A stretch of DNA of 64,000 bases from contig JAGAKZ010000011.1 of the NCBI GenBank assembly GCA_017848115.1, positions 62,001 to 126,000 on the forward strand, in the 5' to 3' direction. A program made the position numbers and the translations under genes. The notes under the pieces were generated by a model, which saw only the letters and a list, made by a program, of their open reading frames with translations, was not told where the DNA came from and did no database searches. Source of the stretch: Oscillospiraceae bacterium. GTDB lineage: Bacteria > Bacillota > Clostridia > Oscillospirales > Ruminococcaceae. Below are positions 9,801 to 18,678 of this stretch, piece after piece. The stretch's first letter is position 1, and each line of letters opens with the position of its first letter.

Positions 9801-10209
9801 TTTCAGGACTTACACACGATCTTCTAAGATCAGCTGTTATCTGCAATGCCTCATTTATAAAAGATCTGTTCTTTATCTGTCGGATAAAATACGAAAGCGA
9901 TTTATTTTTTTCTATTTCTTTCATCGCAAGATACATAAGAACTGTTTTTTTGCTGTCAGAAGCATATTCCCCTGTCCTGTCACCAAATCTATCAAAAATC
10001 ATTTTAGCCAGTCTTGTAAAACTCAGAACATAAACATTATTAAATATATTACTCCCAAGTTCATTATAAAGTTTTCTTTCATATTCAAAAGAAAACTGTT
10101 CAGGAATTATTACAAATACTTTTTTTATGCCATCACACGATTTTCTTATGCATTCGGTAATATACGCAGATTTCCCTGCACCGGATTCCCCAAGAATAAA
10201 ATTAACCAT
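6883..10209 (-). CDS. addB: ATP-dependent helicase-nuclease subunit AddB
   Basis: This protein of about 1108 residues starts with a Walker A (LGESGAGKSAY). It ends in a RecB-type nuclease domain with GKIDRIDIF and VDYKTG, plus the four-cysteine iron-sulfur cluster typical of AddB: one Cys in LCHFKFYC near 800 and three in CSYCDYWEIC near the C-terminus. With AddA it resects double-strand breaks for recombination. GTG 10218 also opens the frame, but the AAGGAG site is correctly spaced only for ATG 10209. Its partner addA lies about 50 kb away at 58.6-62.2 kb, whereas the two genes are usually adjacent. The gene stands alone between two terminators. Confidence 0.93.
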   Translation of the reverse strand: MVNFILGESGAGKSAYITECIRKSCDGIKKVFVIIPEQFSFEYERKLYNELGSNIFNNVYVLSFTRLAKMIFDRFGDRTGEYASDSKKTVLMYLAMKEIEKNKSLSYFIRQIKNRSFINEALQITADLRRSCVSPENFTSKILGADEKIREKASDISVIYSTYDRIMREKGYKDSLTDITEAAAIANMNDFFEGSVFFVDEFESFSPDEFEMLDIAIASAENFYISLCTNGDRQNEFSVFAISDMTYRRIMSIVSKYRKECKDIKTSNKNNLRTQALNHLSNSIFRKPVPPVSSENCVKIVEARDIYSEVDFVCSYIRYLIKEKGIKYGDISITSRQLTDYEFILESAMERYDIPYFIDTERSVMHTSVVLLITSLLELCSADKPDSEAIFRYAKTGLTDVKLYEISILENYCYKWGVKGDMWNEKFEASDSEEDEKAEEIREKLVVPVLELKRKCSGQDIRTVCMYIYDFLEKNQIIESVKYLIVSYKELGFTDMSSQLNRLWNAITDAFDVMVEMLGNEKISLAVFRELFVLILKQNKFLSPPQKLDIVSVVSAEKARLNNPKVVIVLGVNEGIFPFAVKSSGLLSDSDKESFLKIGIDISKNTERLLSDERFTVYRILSLASDEILLTYPLSDLSGAARFPSYILGSIQNMYDENIKSFASDYDIVFYSSTPAAAYYNYVQRYKENNEKTSALKEALMQLPEYSEKIKYLDSISVASDHRIKDVTLMRGLMSDRLMISATSFQEYNLCHFKFYCRYALKIAARNRKEINLLEMGNLVHMCLENIFLHCSSKQEFLELSDEKITGYINEFSDKYKEENLGGNFGKDIRFNKQFERLAEDTLSLVNHLRDELKQSDFMPIRYEFEISEKNGVNPITVRTSDGMEIILKGKIDRIDIFDDGNEKFIRIVDYKTGTQVFNLKNILFGIDMQLLLYLFSVTGKESPFGNTIPAGILYMPSGKISIGRDREGSVHKSDYINKYYHMSGVLLKEAPVLHAMEENIEGVFIPAKLTSEARKKGTFILDKTISSCLTRKQFENLRVHTQHLIKDMAEDLYSGNISASPLIYDKNKDVCSYCDYWEICGNMPRVRERILPDDIEKLKEEILGSEG

Positions 10210-10230
10210 ATCATTCACTCCTTTTACCTA

Positions 10231-10261
10231 AGAAAACAGGGCGATTCTTTAATAACCGCCC
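10231..10261 (-). terminator. Terminator after the ABC exporter operon
   Basis: On the minus strand GGGCG and CGCCC pair around a short AT-rich loop and are followed by TGTTTTCTT. It lies just after the stop of the second permease and before addB. Confidence 0.7.
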
Positions 10262-10270
10262 TTTATCTTC

Positions 10271-11584
10271 TCAAACTTTATCTTTTGCTTTACTGTTTTT
10301 CAGAATATTTATTATATCCTTTAACTTAAGTGTATTTCCTTTATAAAGTACAAATGCCTTATAAACTTTTGCTGCAAGAAATACTATCAATGCAGAACAC
10401 GCTATCATGATAACTGTACTTAAAAGTGCAGAGCTCATAGTCATTTTGCCGAGAATCAAATCCGCAGGAACAGTAAACGCACCTGTAAACGGAATAATCC
10501 TCATTATTCCCATGAGATGATCATCACCGTTTAAGCTTAATGTATATGGCATCATCCAGCATACTACAGTAATCATAGTATATATGCCATAGTAATTGTT
10601 CACTTCTTCGGTTTTGGATGCAAAAGAACCTACAAATGCCGCAAGTGAACAATACAACAGAAAACCAAACATCAATGATATGATAGCAATAACAATAAAC
10701 GCAGGCGAAAATGCTCCGCTTTCTGAAACTGTTGCCATAAAATCAAGGAACTTTTCACCGCTTGAATGACCATCATTGCTTATCATTCCTGAAACAAATA
10801 CACCGGCTGTAATACCAAGTATAATTGAAACTATCCAAAGAGTAAACTGCATTATTGCCAGAAGCCACTGTGAAAAAAGTTTACCGAAGATAATATCATA
10901 CGGGTTTGCAAATGTAAGTATGTTTTCTATTATCTTTGAATCCTTCTCTAAAACTACAGAACGTGAAATATTTTGTCCGTAAAGAAGAATCATCATATAA
11001 AGTATCATACTGAAGATACCAGGAATCATCGTTTTGAAAAACTCTATATCTCCGGCACTCTTTTCATCGCCTACAACATATGTTACAGTAGTTGTCTGCC
11101 TGAGGATTTCATTTTTCTGAGCACTTGTAAGTCCTGCCTTTTCATAGATGACATACTTAAGATTATGGCTTATATACTCATCAAGTTTATCTTCATTTTC
11201 ATACTTTTGAGTTTTAAAAATATTTACTGTAAATCCGCCGTCTTCCGAATCCTTTACTTCCATCGCAAGAGCATTTTCACTCTTTTGAGCTGCAGCTTCA
11301 ACAGCTTCCTGCGGTGTTCCCGAATAGTTTATGAAAGTTATATCGGAAAAAAGCTCATTTTTACCGGTATGTATCAGATTATAATCAAGACCACTTAAAA
11401 TACTTGAATCTGAAACATATATATAGTCTACTTCCGACTTTACATCTTCTTTATCAAATACCTCAACCAAAGCCATTATCGCTATAGCAAGAATAAACAA
11501 AACAACCGCTATAACAATAGAAACTATTGAAAAATATTTTGACTTCAGCTGCTGTACAAATGAAAATCTAAATACCTCACGCAT
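10271..11584 (-). CDS. ABC-2 type exporter permease, NatB-like
   Basis: The 437-residue membrane protein has one N-terminal helix (about 20-42), an extracytoplasmic domain of about 130 residues, and a cluster of five or six helices from about 185 to 410. This is the layout of NatB/YhaP-type ABC-2 permeases. The start ATG overlaps the stop of the preceding paralogous permease by one base (TAATG), so the two are coupled. With the ATPase gene at 12983 it forms a three-gene exporter operon with two different permeases. The substrate is unknown; sodium, peptides and drugs are all known for the family. Confidence 0.88.
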   Translation of the reverse strand: MREVFRFSFVQQLKSKYFSIVSIVIAVVLFILAIAIMALVEVFDKEDVKSEVDYIYVSDSSILSGLDYNLIHTGKNELFSDITFINYSGTPQEAVEAAAQKSENALAMEVKDSEDGGFTVNIFKTQKYENEDKLDEYISHNLKYVIYEKAGLTSAQKNEILRQTTTVTYVVGDEKSAGDIEFFKTMIPGIFSMILYMMILLYGQNISRSVVLEKDSKIIENILTFANPYDIIFGKLFSQWLLAIMQFTLWIVSIILGITAGVFVSGMISNDGHSSGEKFLDFMATVSESGAFSPAFIVIAIISLMFGFLLYCSLAAFVGSFASKTEEVNNYYGIYTMITVVCWMMPYTLSLNGDDHLMGIMRIIPFTGAFTVPADLILGKMTMSSALLSTVIMIACSALIVFLAAKVYKAFVLYKGNTLKLKDIINILKNSKAKDKV

Positions 11585-13005
11585 TACTGTTTACCCTGCC
11601 CTTTCTCTGCTTTTGCAATTCCAAGAAGTGCCTTGAACTTGATTCTCTCTCCCTTGTGAAATACCAGCACATGATATATACGTGCAGCAAATCTGAAAAG
11701 AATAACAGTCAGTACAATAAGTTCAGCCCAAAGTATAAATACGGTAACAATACCTGTCTTTCCGAAAATAAAGTGAACCGGAACTATATACATTCCTGAA
11801 AACGGGAAAAAATAAGAAATCGTTGTAACCACATCATTGTTTATAGCTGTAACACCCATACACAGATACAGACCCACAAGAGTTATCATTGAAATAAATG
11901 TACTTGCTCCTGAAAGATCTTCTACATTAGAGCAGCTCGCACCTGATATACCGGAAATAACTGCATAAAGAAGATATGCCAGAATAGTAGTCATGAGAAC
12001 AGCAAATATTCCGAATACTATTCTTCCGATACTTATATCTATACCTCCTGTAAATGCTGCAGCTTCTGCAGAACCAGGCGAAAATCCATTACCGATATCA
12101 CTCATGCTACTTGTCACAATGTTGAGTATCTCATTCATTTTCTTTGCAGTCATAACTGTAGTGATCACGCCTGAAATTATTCCGGAAATAAGAAGTGCAA
12201 CAAAATCACATAAAAGAATAGTTATAGTACCAAAAATTTTTCCTACTATGAGTGCAAGAGGTCTTACTGATATCATTAATGTTTCTATAACTTTTGATGA
12301 TTTTTCAATAATTATACTTGCACCTATCTGCTGACTTGATATTAACACTATCATCATTACCACCATAGCATATGCCATGATGACACCTGACATTACCGTA
12401 TTGAAACTGTCGTCATCTTCTTTTTCATCATCAGTTTCTGTATCAACTACCTCTGCTTTTACTTTGGCATTTATAAGCTCAAAAGATTCTTCTGTTATAC
12501 CAAGCTGAGATACACGACAATCATAAAAATATTCTTCTATAATCTCAGAAAGTACAGACATTACAGTTGTGTCTATCTCACTTGCCTGTGATCTGTAAAG
12601 ATCGATCTTATAAATATCTTCTTCTGTATCAAGAGAAATATTCACTATTACATCTTTGGTACTGTCTGATTTAAATTTTTCTTTTACAGTTTCAAGAGGA
12701 TCATCTGTTTTTATAAATTTGACATTTTTATAATAAGGTTTTTCAGAAATAAACTTTTCTGTATCAAATTCAAAATCAGTTTCATTTCTAAGATATATTT
12801 CTTCTATTTTGCACTCAGTCATACTATCGAGAGTATTTTCAATTCCCTCTCCGCCTATCATCGCCAGAACAGGTCCTGATGCTATGACAGCAAGGCACAT
12901 CAGTATAAGCGCTATTATGGCAGCTTTACTCTTGTAGTGCTGAAGAAACGTGAATGCATAGACATTTTTCCAGCCAGTAAGATCACTTTTCTTCACTGTC
13001 GCCAC
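11584..13005 (-). CDS. ABC-2 type exporter permease, NatB-like, paralogue
   Basis: The 473-residue protein has the same layout as its downstream neighbour: N-terminal helix at about 28-50, a large extracytoplasmic segment including an acidic stretch (TDDEKEDDDS near 193-202), then several membrane helices. Both paralogues keep the stretch V-L-x-x-K-G-x-x-x-K-x-K near their C-termini, which supports an ancient duplication and probable heterodimerisation. Its start lies 23 bases inside the end of the ATPase gene, which indicates tight coupling. Confidence 0.88.
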   Translation of the reverse strand: MATVKKSDLTGWKNVYAFTFLQHYKSKAAIIALILMCLAVIASGPVLAMIGGEGIENTLDSMTECKIEEIYLRNETDFEFDTEKFISEKPYYKNVKFIKTDDPLETVKEKFKSDSTKDVIVNISLDTEEDIYKIDLYRSQASEIDTTVMSVLSEIIEEYFYDCRVSQLGITEESFELINAKVKAEVVDTETDDEKEDDDSFNTVMSGVIMAYAMVVMMIVLISSQQIGASIIIEKSSKVIETLMISVRPLALIVGKIFGTITILLCDFVALLISGIISGVITTVMTAKKMNEILNIVTSSMSDIGNGFSPGSAEAAAFTGGIDISIGRIVFGIFAVLMTTILAYLLYAVISGISGASCSNVEDLSGASTFISMITLVGLYLCMGVTAINNDVVTTISYFFPFSGMYIVPVHFIFGKTGIVTVFILWAELIVLTVILFRFAARIYHVLVFHKGERIKFKALLGIAKAEKGQGKQ

Positions 13006-13924
13006 CTACCTTTTCAACAAAAATCTCATGCAGCGACGGCTCTCTGAGTTCAAATCTTATTATCATAATTTTCTTTTCTATCATCTTTGAAAGAAGATTA
13101 TTCGCCTGTTCTTCACCGGTTACTTTCAGAATATATTCGCTCTCTTTCTGATTTACAAGAGTTATTCCGCATTCTTTTATAAGTGCTTTTATATCACTTT
13201 CACACTTTACAAAAAGATTTACTCTGCCGTAACTTTTCTTTATTTCATTGAGATTTCCCTGTAGTACAGTTTTACTTTTATTAAGAATAGTTATATCTGT
13301 ACAGAATTCTTCTATAGTCGGCATCTGATGACTTGACATTATCAGATATTTCTTCTTTTCTATCTGCTCATATATAACTGACTTGAACAGATCAGTGTTT
13401 ACAGGGTCAAGTCCGCTGAGCGGTTCGTCAAGTATCAGAAGTTCAGGATCTGACAGAAGTGCAGATATAAGCTGTATCTTCTGCTGATTACCCTTTGAAA
13501 GCTGTTCAGGCTTTTTCATTGGTATCTTTTTACCCTTCGCATTTTTTTCGGGATAAATATACTCATTTACTTCAAAGCGATCTGACCAATATTTTATTCT
13601 GTCAAGAGCATCTGATTTTGAAACTCCTCTTAATCTTGCAAAATATACAAGCTGATCCATAAGAGTATACTTAGGATAAAGCCCTCTCTCTTCAGCAAGA
13701 TATCCCACATTGCATTTTACAGCATCGAGAGGCTCACCTTTCCATATGACCTCTCCGCTGTTACTTGCAAGCATTCCCAGTATCATTCGTATAGATGTTG
13801 TTTTTCCCGCTCCGTTTGTACCGAGCAGTGCATATACACCCGGTTCTTTTATTTCAAAGGAAAGATTATCTACAACTGTTTTTTCTCCGTATTTTTTTGA
13901 AAGTCCGTTTACTGTCAATGACAT
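12983..13924 (-). CDS. ABC transporter ATP-binding protein, NatA-like
   Basis: The ATPase of the three-gene exporter has Walker A LLGTNGAGKTT, the signature LSKGNQQKIQ, Walker B LLILDEPLSGLDP and the H-loop SSHQM. A C-terminal regulatory segment of about 90 residues is typical of DUF4162-type export ATPases. A longer frame exists to 13972, but GGAGGT at 13934-13939 is spaced for the ATG at 13924 (MSLTVNGLSKKYG), giving 313 residues. It is the first gene of the operon. Confidence 0.92.
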   Translation of the reverse strand: MSLTVNGLSKKYGEKTVVDNLSFEIKEPGVYALLGTNGAGKTTSIRMILGMLASNSGEVIWKGEPLDAVKCNVGYLAEERGLYPKYTLMDQLVYFARLRGVSKSDALDRIKYWSDRFEVNEYIYPEKNAKGKKIPMKKPEQLSKGNQQKIQLISALLSDPELLILDEPLSGLDPVNTDLFKSVIYEQIEKKKYLIMSSHQMPTIEEFCTDITILNKSKTVLQGNLNEIKKSYGRVNLFVKCESDIKALIKECGITLVNQKESEYILKVTGEEQANNLLSKMIEKKIMIIRFELREPSLHEIFVEKVGGDSEEK

Positions 13925-13998
13925 AATAGTGCTACCTCCACTTATTTCCTTGATTTTTTTCCAATACAACAATAAAATCTTTGCTAATGAAATATTAT

Positions 13999-16155
13999 TT
14001 AATTGTCAAGTTTCATTGTAAGAGCTATTCTCTTTTTCTTTACATCTACACTTAAAACACGAACTTTTACTACTTCTCCGACTTTTACAGCTTCAAGAGG
14101 GTGCTTTATAAAGCGATTGCATATCTGAGAAATATGGACAAGACCGTCTTCATGTACGCCGATATCGACAAAAGCGCCAAAATCTATTACATTGCGGACT
14201 GTTCCCATCATTTCCATTCCCTCTTTGAGATCTCCTATCTCCATTATATCTCCGCTTCTCATAAGAGGAGGAGGAAGTTCATCTCTGAGGTCACGTCCGG
14301 GTTTCTGAAGTTCAGAAACTATATCGTTAAGAGTAGGAACACCTATTCCGAGTTTCTTGCTTATCTCATTAATTCCTATCTTGCTTGCAGTTTCTTTTAT
14401 ACCTGTTGTCTTTCCGCTTGCTACATCAGCTATACTGAAACCGCATTCCTCGATAAGTTTCATAGCAGATTCGTAACTTTCAGGGTGTACTGCTGTGTTA
14501 TCGAGAGGATTTTTACCGTTTCTTACTCTTAAAAATCCTGCACACTGTTCATATGCTTTTTTTCCGAGTTTCGGAACTTTAAGGAGCTGTTTTCTGTCAG
14601 TAAATTCACCGTTTTCTTCACGATATGCAACTATATTTTTTGCAATTGCAGAATTTACACCTGCAACATATGACAGAAGTGAGTGTGAAGAAGTATTAAG
14701 GTCAACACCTACAGAGTTTACACAAGCTTCAACTACTCCGCCAAGTGCCTCATTCATTCTTGCTTTCGGCATATCGTGCTGATACTGTCCGACACCGATA
14801 GCTTTTGGCTCTATCTTTACAAGTTCGGCAAGCGGATCCTGCAATCTTCTTGCTATAGAAACAGCACTTCTGAGAGATACGTCATAGTCCGGGAATTCTT
14901 CTGCTGCAAGTTTTGACGCAGAATACACTGAAGCACCTGCTTCACTTACTACCATGTAGCTTACTTTCTGAGTAATTTCTTTAAGTATCTGTGCTACTAT
15001 TTCTTCACTTTCTCGTGACGCTGTACCGTTTCCTATTGCAATAGTATTTACATTCTGAGAAATGATTATCTTCTTGAGTTTTTCTTTTTCGCGGGCAATA
15101 AGTCCTGCTGAACCCATTGATATATGTACAACATCGGTATACAAAACTTTTCCTGTGTGATCTACAACTGCTACTTTACAGCCCGTTCTGAATCCCGGGT
15201 CAAGTCCGAGTGTGACTGTATTTTTTATAGGTGGCTGTAAAAGAAGCTGTCTTAGATTTTCAGCGAAAACTTTTATCGCCTGTTCTGCTGCGTTTTCAGT
15301 AAAGAAAGAACGTATTTCTCTTTCTATTGACGGGAATATGAGTCTCTTGTAACTGTCATCTGCTGCCACTGCAACAAGTTCACCGCATTTACTCTGATTT
15401 TTTGAATATTTGTTTACGCACATTGCAAGAGGTGTTTCATCAGGAGAAGTTACAGAAACCTTGATAAAGCCCTCTTTTTCGCCTCTGTCCATAGCGAGTA
15501 TTCTGTGATTTGCAACTTTGGCGAGAGGCTCTGAAAAATCATAGTAGTTTTCATAAACACTTTCTGCATTTTCATCAGCAGCTTTTGAAGATATTATACC
15601 ATGCTTCATAAAATATGTTCTTAAATCTTTACGAAGCTCTGCGTCATCAGATATATCCTCTGCTATAATGTCACAAGCACCGGCTAATGCTTCTTCAACA
15701 TTATTTACGCCCTTTTCTTCATCAACAAATCCTTCAGCAATTTTTTCTGGCTCTCCTGATTTTTCCTGTTTCATGATAAATACGGCAAGAGGTTCAAGAC
15801 CCTTTTCACGAGCTACACTTGCTCTTGTTTTTCTTTTGGGTTTGAAAGGTCTGTATATATCTTCTGCCTCAACAAGTGTAATTGCTTTCTCTATAGAAGC
15901 TTTTATCTCGTCTGTAAGTTTACCCTGTTCATCTATAAGATTTATTATTTCCTCTTTTCTCTTTTCAAGATTTCTAAGATACGTCATACGGTCAAATATT
16001 TCTCTTAGTATCTGGTCATCAAGAGAACCTGTAGCTTCTTTTCTGTAACGAGCCACAAAAGGTATAGTCTTACCATCATCAAAAAGTGCTATAGTATTAT
16101 CTATCTGTTCCTGTCTGAGTTTAAATTCCTCCGCAAGTAACTTATTTATATCCAT
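13999..16155 (-). CDS. tex: Tex, S1-domain RNA-binding transcription accessory protein
   Basis: The 718-residue protein shows the full Tex order: N-terminal helical region, a YqgF/RuvC-like domain (TLGLDPGFRTGCKVAV), helix-hairpin-helix segments (LLSYVAGVNSAIAKNIVAYREE and QLLKVPKLGKKAYEQCAGFLR, each quoted in part) and a C-terminal S1 domain (GTVRNVIDFGAFVDIGVHED). Tex binds nucleic acid and influences transcription and RNA decay. Length agrees with the family. A GAGGATAA site precedes the ATG. It lies on the minus strand between the ABC-F gene and the exporter operon, with short gaps. Confidence 0.95.
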   Translation of the reverse strand: MDINKLLAEEFKLRQEQIDNTIALFDDGKTIPFVARYRKEATGSLDDQILREIFDRMTYLRNLEKRKEEIINLIDEQGKLTDEIKASIEKAITLVEAEDIYRPFKPKRKTRASVAREKGLEPLAVFIMKQEKSGEPEKIAEGFVDEEKGVNNVEEALAGACDIIAEDISDDAELRKDLRTYFMKHGIISSKAADENAESVYENYYDFSEPLAKVANHRILAMDRGEKEGFIKVSVTSPDETPLAMCVNKYSKNQSKCGELVAVAADDSYKRLIFPSIEREIRSFFTENAAEQAIKVFAENLRQLLLQPPIKNTVTLGLDPGFRTGCKVAVVDHTGKVLYTDVVHISMGSAGLIAREKEKLKKIIISQNVNTIAIGNGTASRESEEIVAQILKEITQKVSYMVVSEAGASVYSASKLAAEEFPDYDVSLRSAVSIARRLQDPLAELVKIEPKAIGVGQYQHDMPKARMNEALGGVVEACVNSVGVDLNTSSHSLLSYVAGVNSAIAKNIVAYREENGEFTDRKQLLKVPKLGKKAYEQCAGFLRVRNGKNPLDNTAVHPESYESAMKLIEECGFSIADVASGKTTGIKETASKIGINEISKKLGIGVPTLNDIVSELQKPGRDLRDELPPPLMRSGDIMEIGDLKEGMEMMGTVRNVIDFGAFVDIGVHEDGLVHISQICNRFIKHPLEAVKVGEVVKVRVLSVDVKKKRIALTMKLDN

Positions 16156-16188
16156 TTATCCTCATTTTCCTTTCGGTATTTATTTTCT

Positions 16189-18132
16189 TTATTCTAAACT
16201 TTCTGAAAGTTCTGCCCACTCTTCAAACATAGTATTTGTAAGTTCTTTGATCTCATTTATTCTGGTGCATTTTTCATTCATCAGATTATAATCATTTAAT
16301 ACACTTTCCAAAGTAAGTTCCTGTTCAAGAGTATCCATTTCTTCCTGAAGTTTTTCCATTTCCTCTTCAAGCTGTTTTATACGCTGTCTGTTTTTAGCTT
16401 CAAGATTTCTCTGTTCCTTTGTCTTAAAGGCTTTGTTTTTCTTTTCAACATACTGTTGCCTTAACTTTTCCTGTTTTTCTCTGTCCTCAGCCTCCTGTTG
16501 CTCCTGTTCTCTGAGACGTTTTATCTTTATATAGTCATCAAAACCGCCTGCAAAACTCTCTGTTGCATTCTGCGTTATTTCAAGTATACGTGTAGAGATC
16601 TTATTGAGAAGATATCTGTCATGCGATACATAGATAACTGTACCTTCAAATTTTTCAAGAGCATCTTCAAGGACTTCTTTTGTCTGAAGATCGAGATGGT
16701 TTGTAGGTTCGTCAAGTATAAGGACATTTCCGTGTTCAAGCATCATTATAGCAAAACAAAGCTTACAGCGTTCTCCACCGCTCACTACTCCCGCCTGCTT
16801 GAATACATTTTCACCGACTATACGTACTTTTCCGAGCAAACTTCTTACTTCAAGATCAGACATGGAAGGATATCGGCTATGTATCTCTTCAAAAACAGTA
16901 TTTGCTCTGTTTATGTTTTCAGCTTCCTGATCAAAATATGATATCTTTACATTTGCCGCCCATATTACTTTTCCTTTGTGCGGTAGTTTTTCCTGTATTA
17001 TTTTAAGAAGTGTAGACTTACCTATACCATTATCGCCTATTATGGCAAGTTTTTCTCCTCTGCGCACCTCAAATGAAAGATTGTCAACAAGAGTTTTACG
17101 TTCATTTCCAAACCCTACTGATATATCTATATCCTTAACTTTAAGAACTTCCTGTGGCGGATCTATGCCAAAAGTAAATTCAAGTCTGGCTGATTTGTGA
17201 TATGTATTTGGTTTTTCGATACGTTCCATTCTTTCGAGTGCTTTTACACGGCTCTTAGCACTTTTGGAAGTAGTTGCCCTTACGATATTTCTTGCAACAT
17301 AGTCCTCCATTTTTGCGATTTCTTTTTGCTGGAGATCATATTCTTTCTGCTGACGTGTAACAGCTTCTTCTTTTAATTTTGTAAAGGCAGTATAATTACC
17401 TTTATAACGTTTAAGCACTGTATTTTCTATTTCACAAACTGATGTTACAACTTTATCAAGAAAATATCTGTCGTGGGAAACAATAAGCAAAGCACCCTTA
17501 TAATCTTTCAGATAATCTTCAAGCCACATGACCGTTCTGAAATCAAGATGGTTGGTAGGTTCGTCAAGGATAAGGATATTAGGGTTTTCAAGTAGCAACT
17601 TTGCTATTGCAAGTCTGGTCTTCTCCCCACCTGAAAATCCGGATATTACTCTGTCAAACAGATCTTCTGTAAATCCCATACCGTTTAATATGGTTTTTAT
17701 CTTTACTTTTATTGTATATCCGTCATTTGCTTCATAATATGCGGAAATTTTTGAATACTCATCACTTAACGCCTCATAATCAGACGGATTTTCAGCCATA
17801 AGCTTTTCAAGTTCTTTCATTCTCTCCGAAATAGCAATAAGCTCTGAAAAAACACTTTTCATTTCCTCGATAACAGTATTTTCGTTATCAAGTGCCCCCA
17901 TCTGTTCGAGATAACCGATATTCGTCTTTGACGCAAAAGAAATAACACCGTCTTCCTCTGTAAATCTGTCAGGTTCTTCTTTGCCTGTAAGTATTCTCAG
18001 AAGTGTTGTTTTTCCACATCCGTTTATTCCGACAAGTCCTATACGGTCGCTTTCATCTATGACAAGATCAACGTTTTTCAGTATCTGATTACCATTGTAA
18101 AATTTATTTACATTACTCATGCTTACCAGCAT
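16189..18132 (-). CDS. ABC-F family ribosome-associated ATPase
   Basis: The 647-residue soluble protein has two ABC ATPase domains: Walker A GINGCGKTT and GDNGIGKST, signatures FSGGEKTRL and VSGGERCKL, and LDEPTNHLD twice. The inter-domain linker carries Arg/Lys-rich coils, and a charged coiled coil (about 535-635) closes the protein, as in Uup/YdiF-type members. It has no membrane helices. ABC-F proteins act on ribosomes, as translation factors or antibiotic-protection proteins; this sequence does not tell which. A good sigma-A promoter lies at 18177-18205. Tex follows 33 bases downstream and may be co-transcribed. Confidence 0.92.
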   Translation of the reverse strand: MLVSMSNVNKFYNGNQILKNVDLVIDESDRIGLVGINGCGKTTLLRILTGKEEPDRFTEEDGVISFASKTNIGYLEQMGALDNENTVIEEMKSVFSELIAISERMKELEKLMAENPSDYEALSDEYSKISAYYEANDGYTIKVKIKTILNGMGFTEDLFDRVISGFSGGEKTRLAIAKLLLENPNILILDEPTNHLDFRTVMWLEDYLKDYKGALLIVSHDRYFLDKVVTSVCEIENTVLKRYKGNYTAFTKLKEEAVTRQQKEYDLQQKEIAKMEDYVARNIVRATTSKSAKSRVKALERMERIEKPNTYHKSARLEFTFGIDPPQEVLKVKDIDISVGFGNERKTLVDNLSFEVRRGEKLAIIGDNGIGKSTLLKIIQEKLPHKGKVIWAANVKISYFDQEAENINRANTVFEEIHSRYPSMSDLEVRSLLGKVRIVGENVFKQAGVVSGGERCKLCFAIMMLEHGNVLILDEPTNHLDLQTKEVLEDALEKFEGTVIYVSHDRYLLNKISTRILEITQNATESFAGGFDDYIKIKRLREQEQQEAEDREKQEKLRQQYVEKKNKAFKTKEQRNLEAKNRQRIKQLEEEMEKLQEEMDTLEQELTLESVLNDYNLMNEKCTRINEIKELTNTMFEEWAELSESLE

Positions 18133-18176
18133 TTTCTATCACCAATTTCTTAAATTTTATTGCGAAAAACAATAAT

Positions 18177-18205
18177 ATTATAACATAATATATGTATAAA
18201 ATCAA
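18177..18205 (-). promoter_or_regulatory. Promoter of the ABC-F gene
   Basis: On the minus strand TTGATT (18200-18205), a 17-base spacer and TATAAT (18177-18182) form a sigma-A promoter 45 bases before the ATG. Confidence 0.65.
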
Positions 18206-18246
18206 CAGATTATCTTTTAATTTTTATCTCAGGTATTCCGTAGTGT

Positions 18247-18271
18247 TTTTTTGATAAAAATATGATGAATT
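18247..18271. repeat. Direct repeat, copy 1 (second copy at 19131-19155)
   Basis: Twenty-five bases (six T, then GATAAAAATATGATGAATT) are identical at 18247 and 19131. The similarity continues less perfectly for about 30 more bases. In the second copy that extension holds the promoter of the small gene at 19221. Here the -10 position is degenerate (AAAAAT). The toxin-antitoxin pair lies between the copies. Confidence 0.8.
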
Positions 18272-18299
18272 CTTCTTACTTTTTCCAAAGCTTAGCAAA

Positions 18300-18416
18300 A
18301 ATCCTGAATCACAGCGAAATATCAAAGTCATTGTGCTGTGATACAGAGTACCGCGAGTCAGAGCCACAAGAAGAACAATGAAACAGGGTAGAAGGACACT
18401 TCTACCCTGTTTTTTT
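18300..18416 (+). ncRNA. Possible structured RNA or gene remnant ending in a strong terminator
   Basis: No frame of note exists here, yet an eight-base perfect stem (ATCACAGC 18308-18315 with GCTGTGAT 18335-18342) is followed by a 13-pair terminator oriented to the plus strand. A plus-strand terminator without a plus-strand gene suggests a small RNA or the remains of a lost gene. I see no convincing promoter; the duplicated promoter-like sequence at 18247 has a poor -10. Confidence 0.3.
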
Positions 18417-18417
18417 A
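18382..18417 (+). terminator. Strong rho-independent terminator
   Basis: AACAGGGTAGAAG, loop GACA, CTTCTACCCTGTT and a T run. The T run is on the plus strand, so it ends plus-strand transcription; the yoeB gene ends just beyond it from the opposite side. On the minus strand no T run follows. Confidence 0.85.
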
Positions 18418-18678
18418 CTTATCTCGATAATGCGTACCACATTGCCATATCTCCATTGTACCATTTACTATTCTGAAAACAATACGGTTTTTTGAGTCAA
18501 TTCGGACACTCCAAAAGCCTGACAAATTCCCTTTCAAAGATTCGAGCTTGCCAGTACAATGATAACCGTTCCTGTCAATATCTTTGATAAGGTCGTTGAT
18601 TTTCTTCAGCGTTTTCTTGTCTTTGGTCTGCCATTCAAGATATTCTTCCCACGCTTCATCTTGCCATATTTTTCTCAT
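18415..18678 (-). CDS. yoeB: Txe/YoeB family toxin (mRNA interferase)
   Basis: The 87-residue protein matches YoeB closely: a WEEYLEWQTKDKKTLKKIN-type N-terminal helix region, the core SLKGNLSGFWSVRIDSKNR and the C-terminal GTHYRDK with the catalytic His-Tyr pair. YoeB is an endoribonuclease that cuts mRNA on the ribosome under stress when its antitoxin is degraded. It starts four bases inside the end of the antitoxin gene, the normal coupled arrangement. The core catalytic residues appear present, so it is probably active. Confidence 0.92.
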   Translation of the reverse strand: MRKIWQDEAWEEYLEWQTKDKKTLKKINDLIKDIDRNGYHCTGKLESLKGNLSGFWSVRIDSKNRIVFRIVNGTMEIWQCGTHYRDK

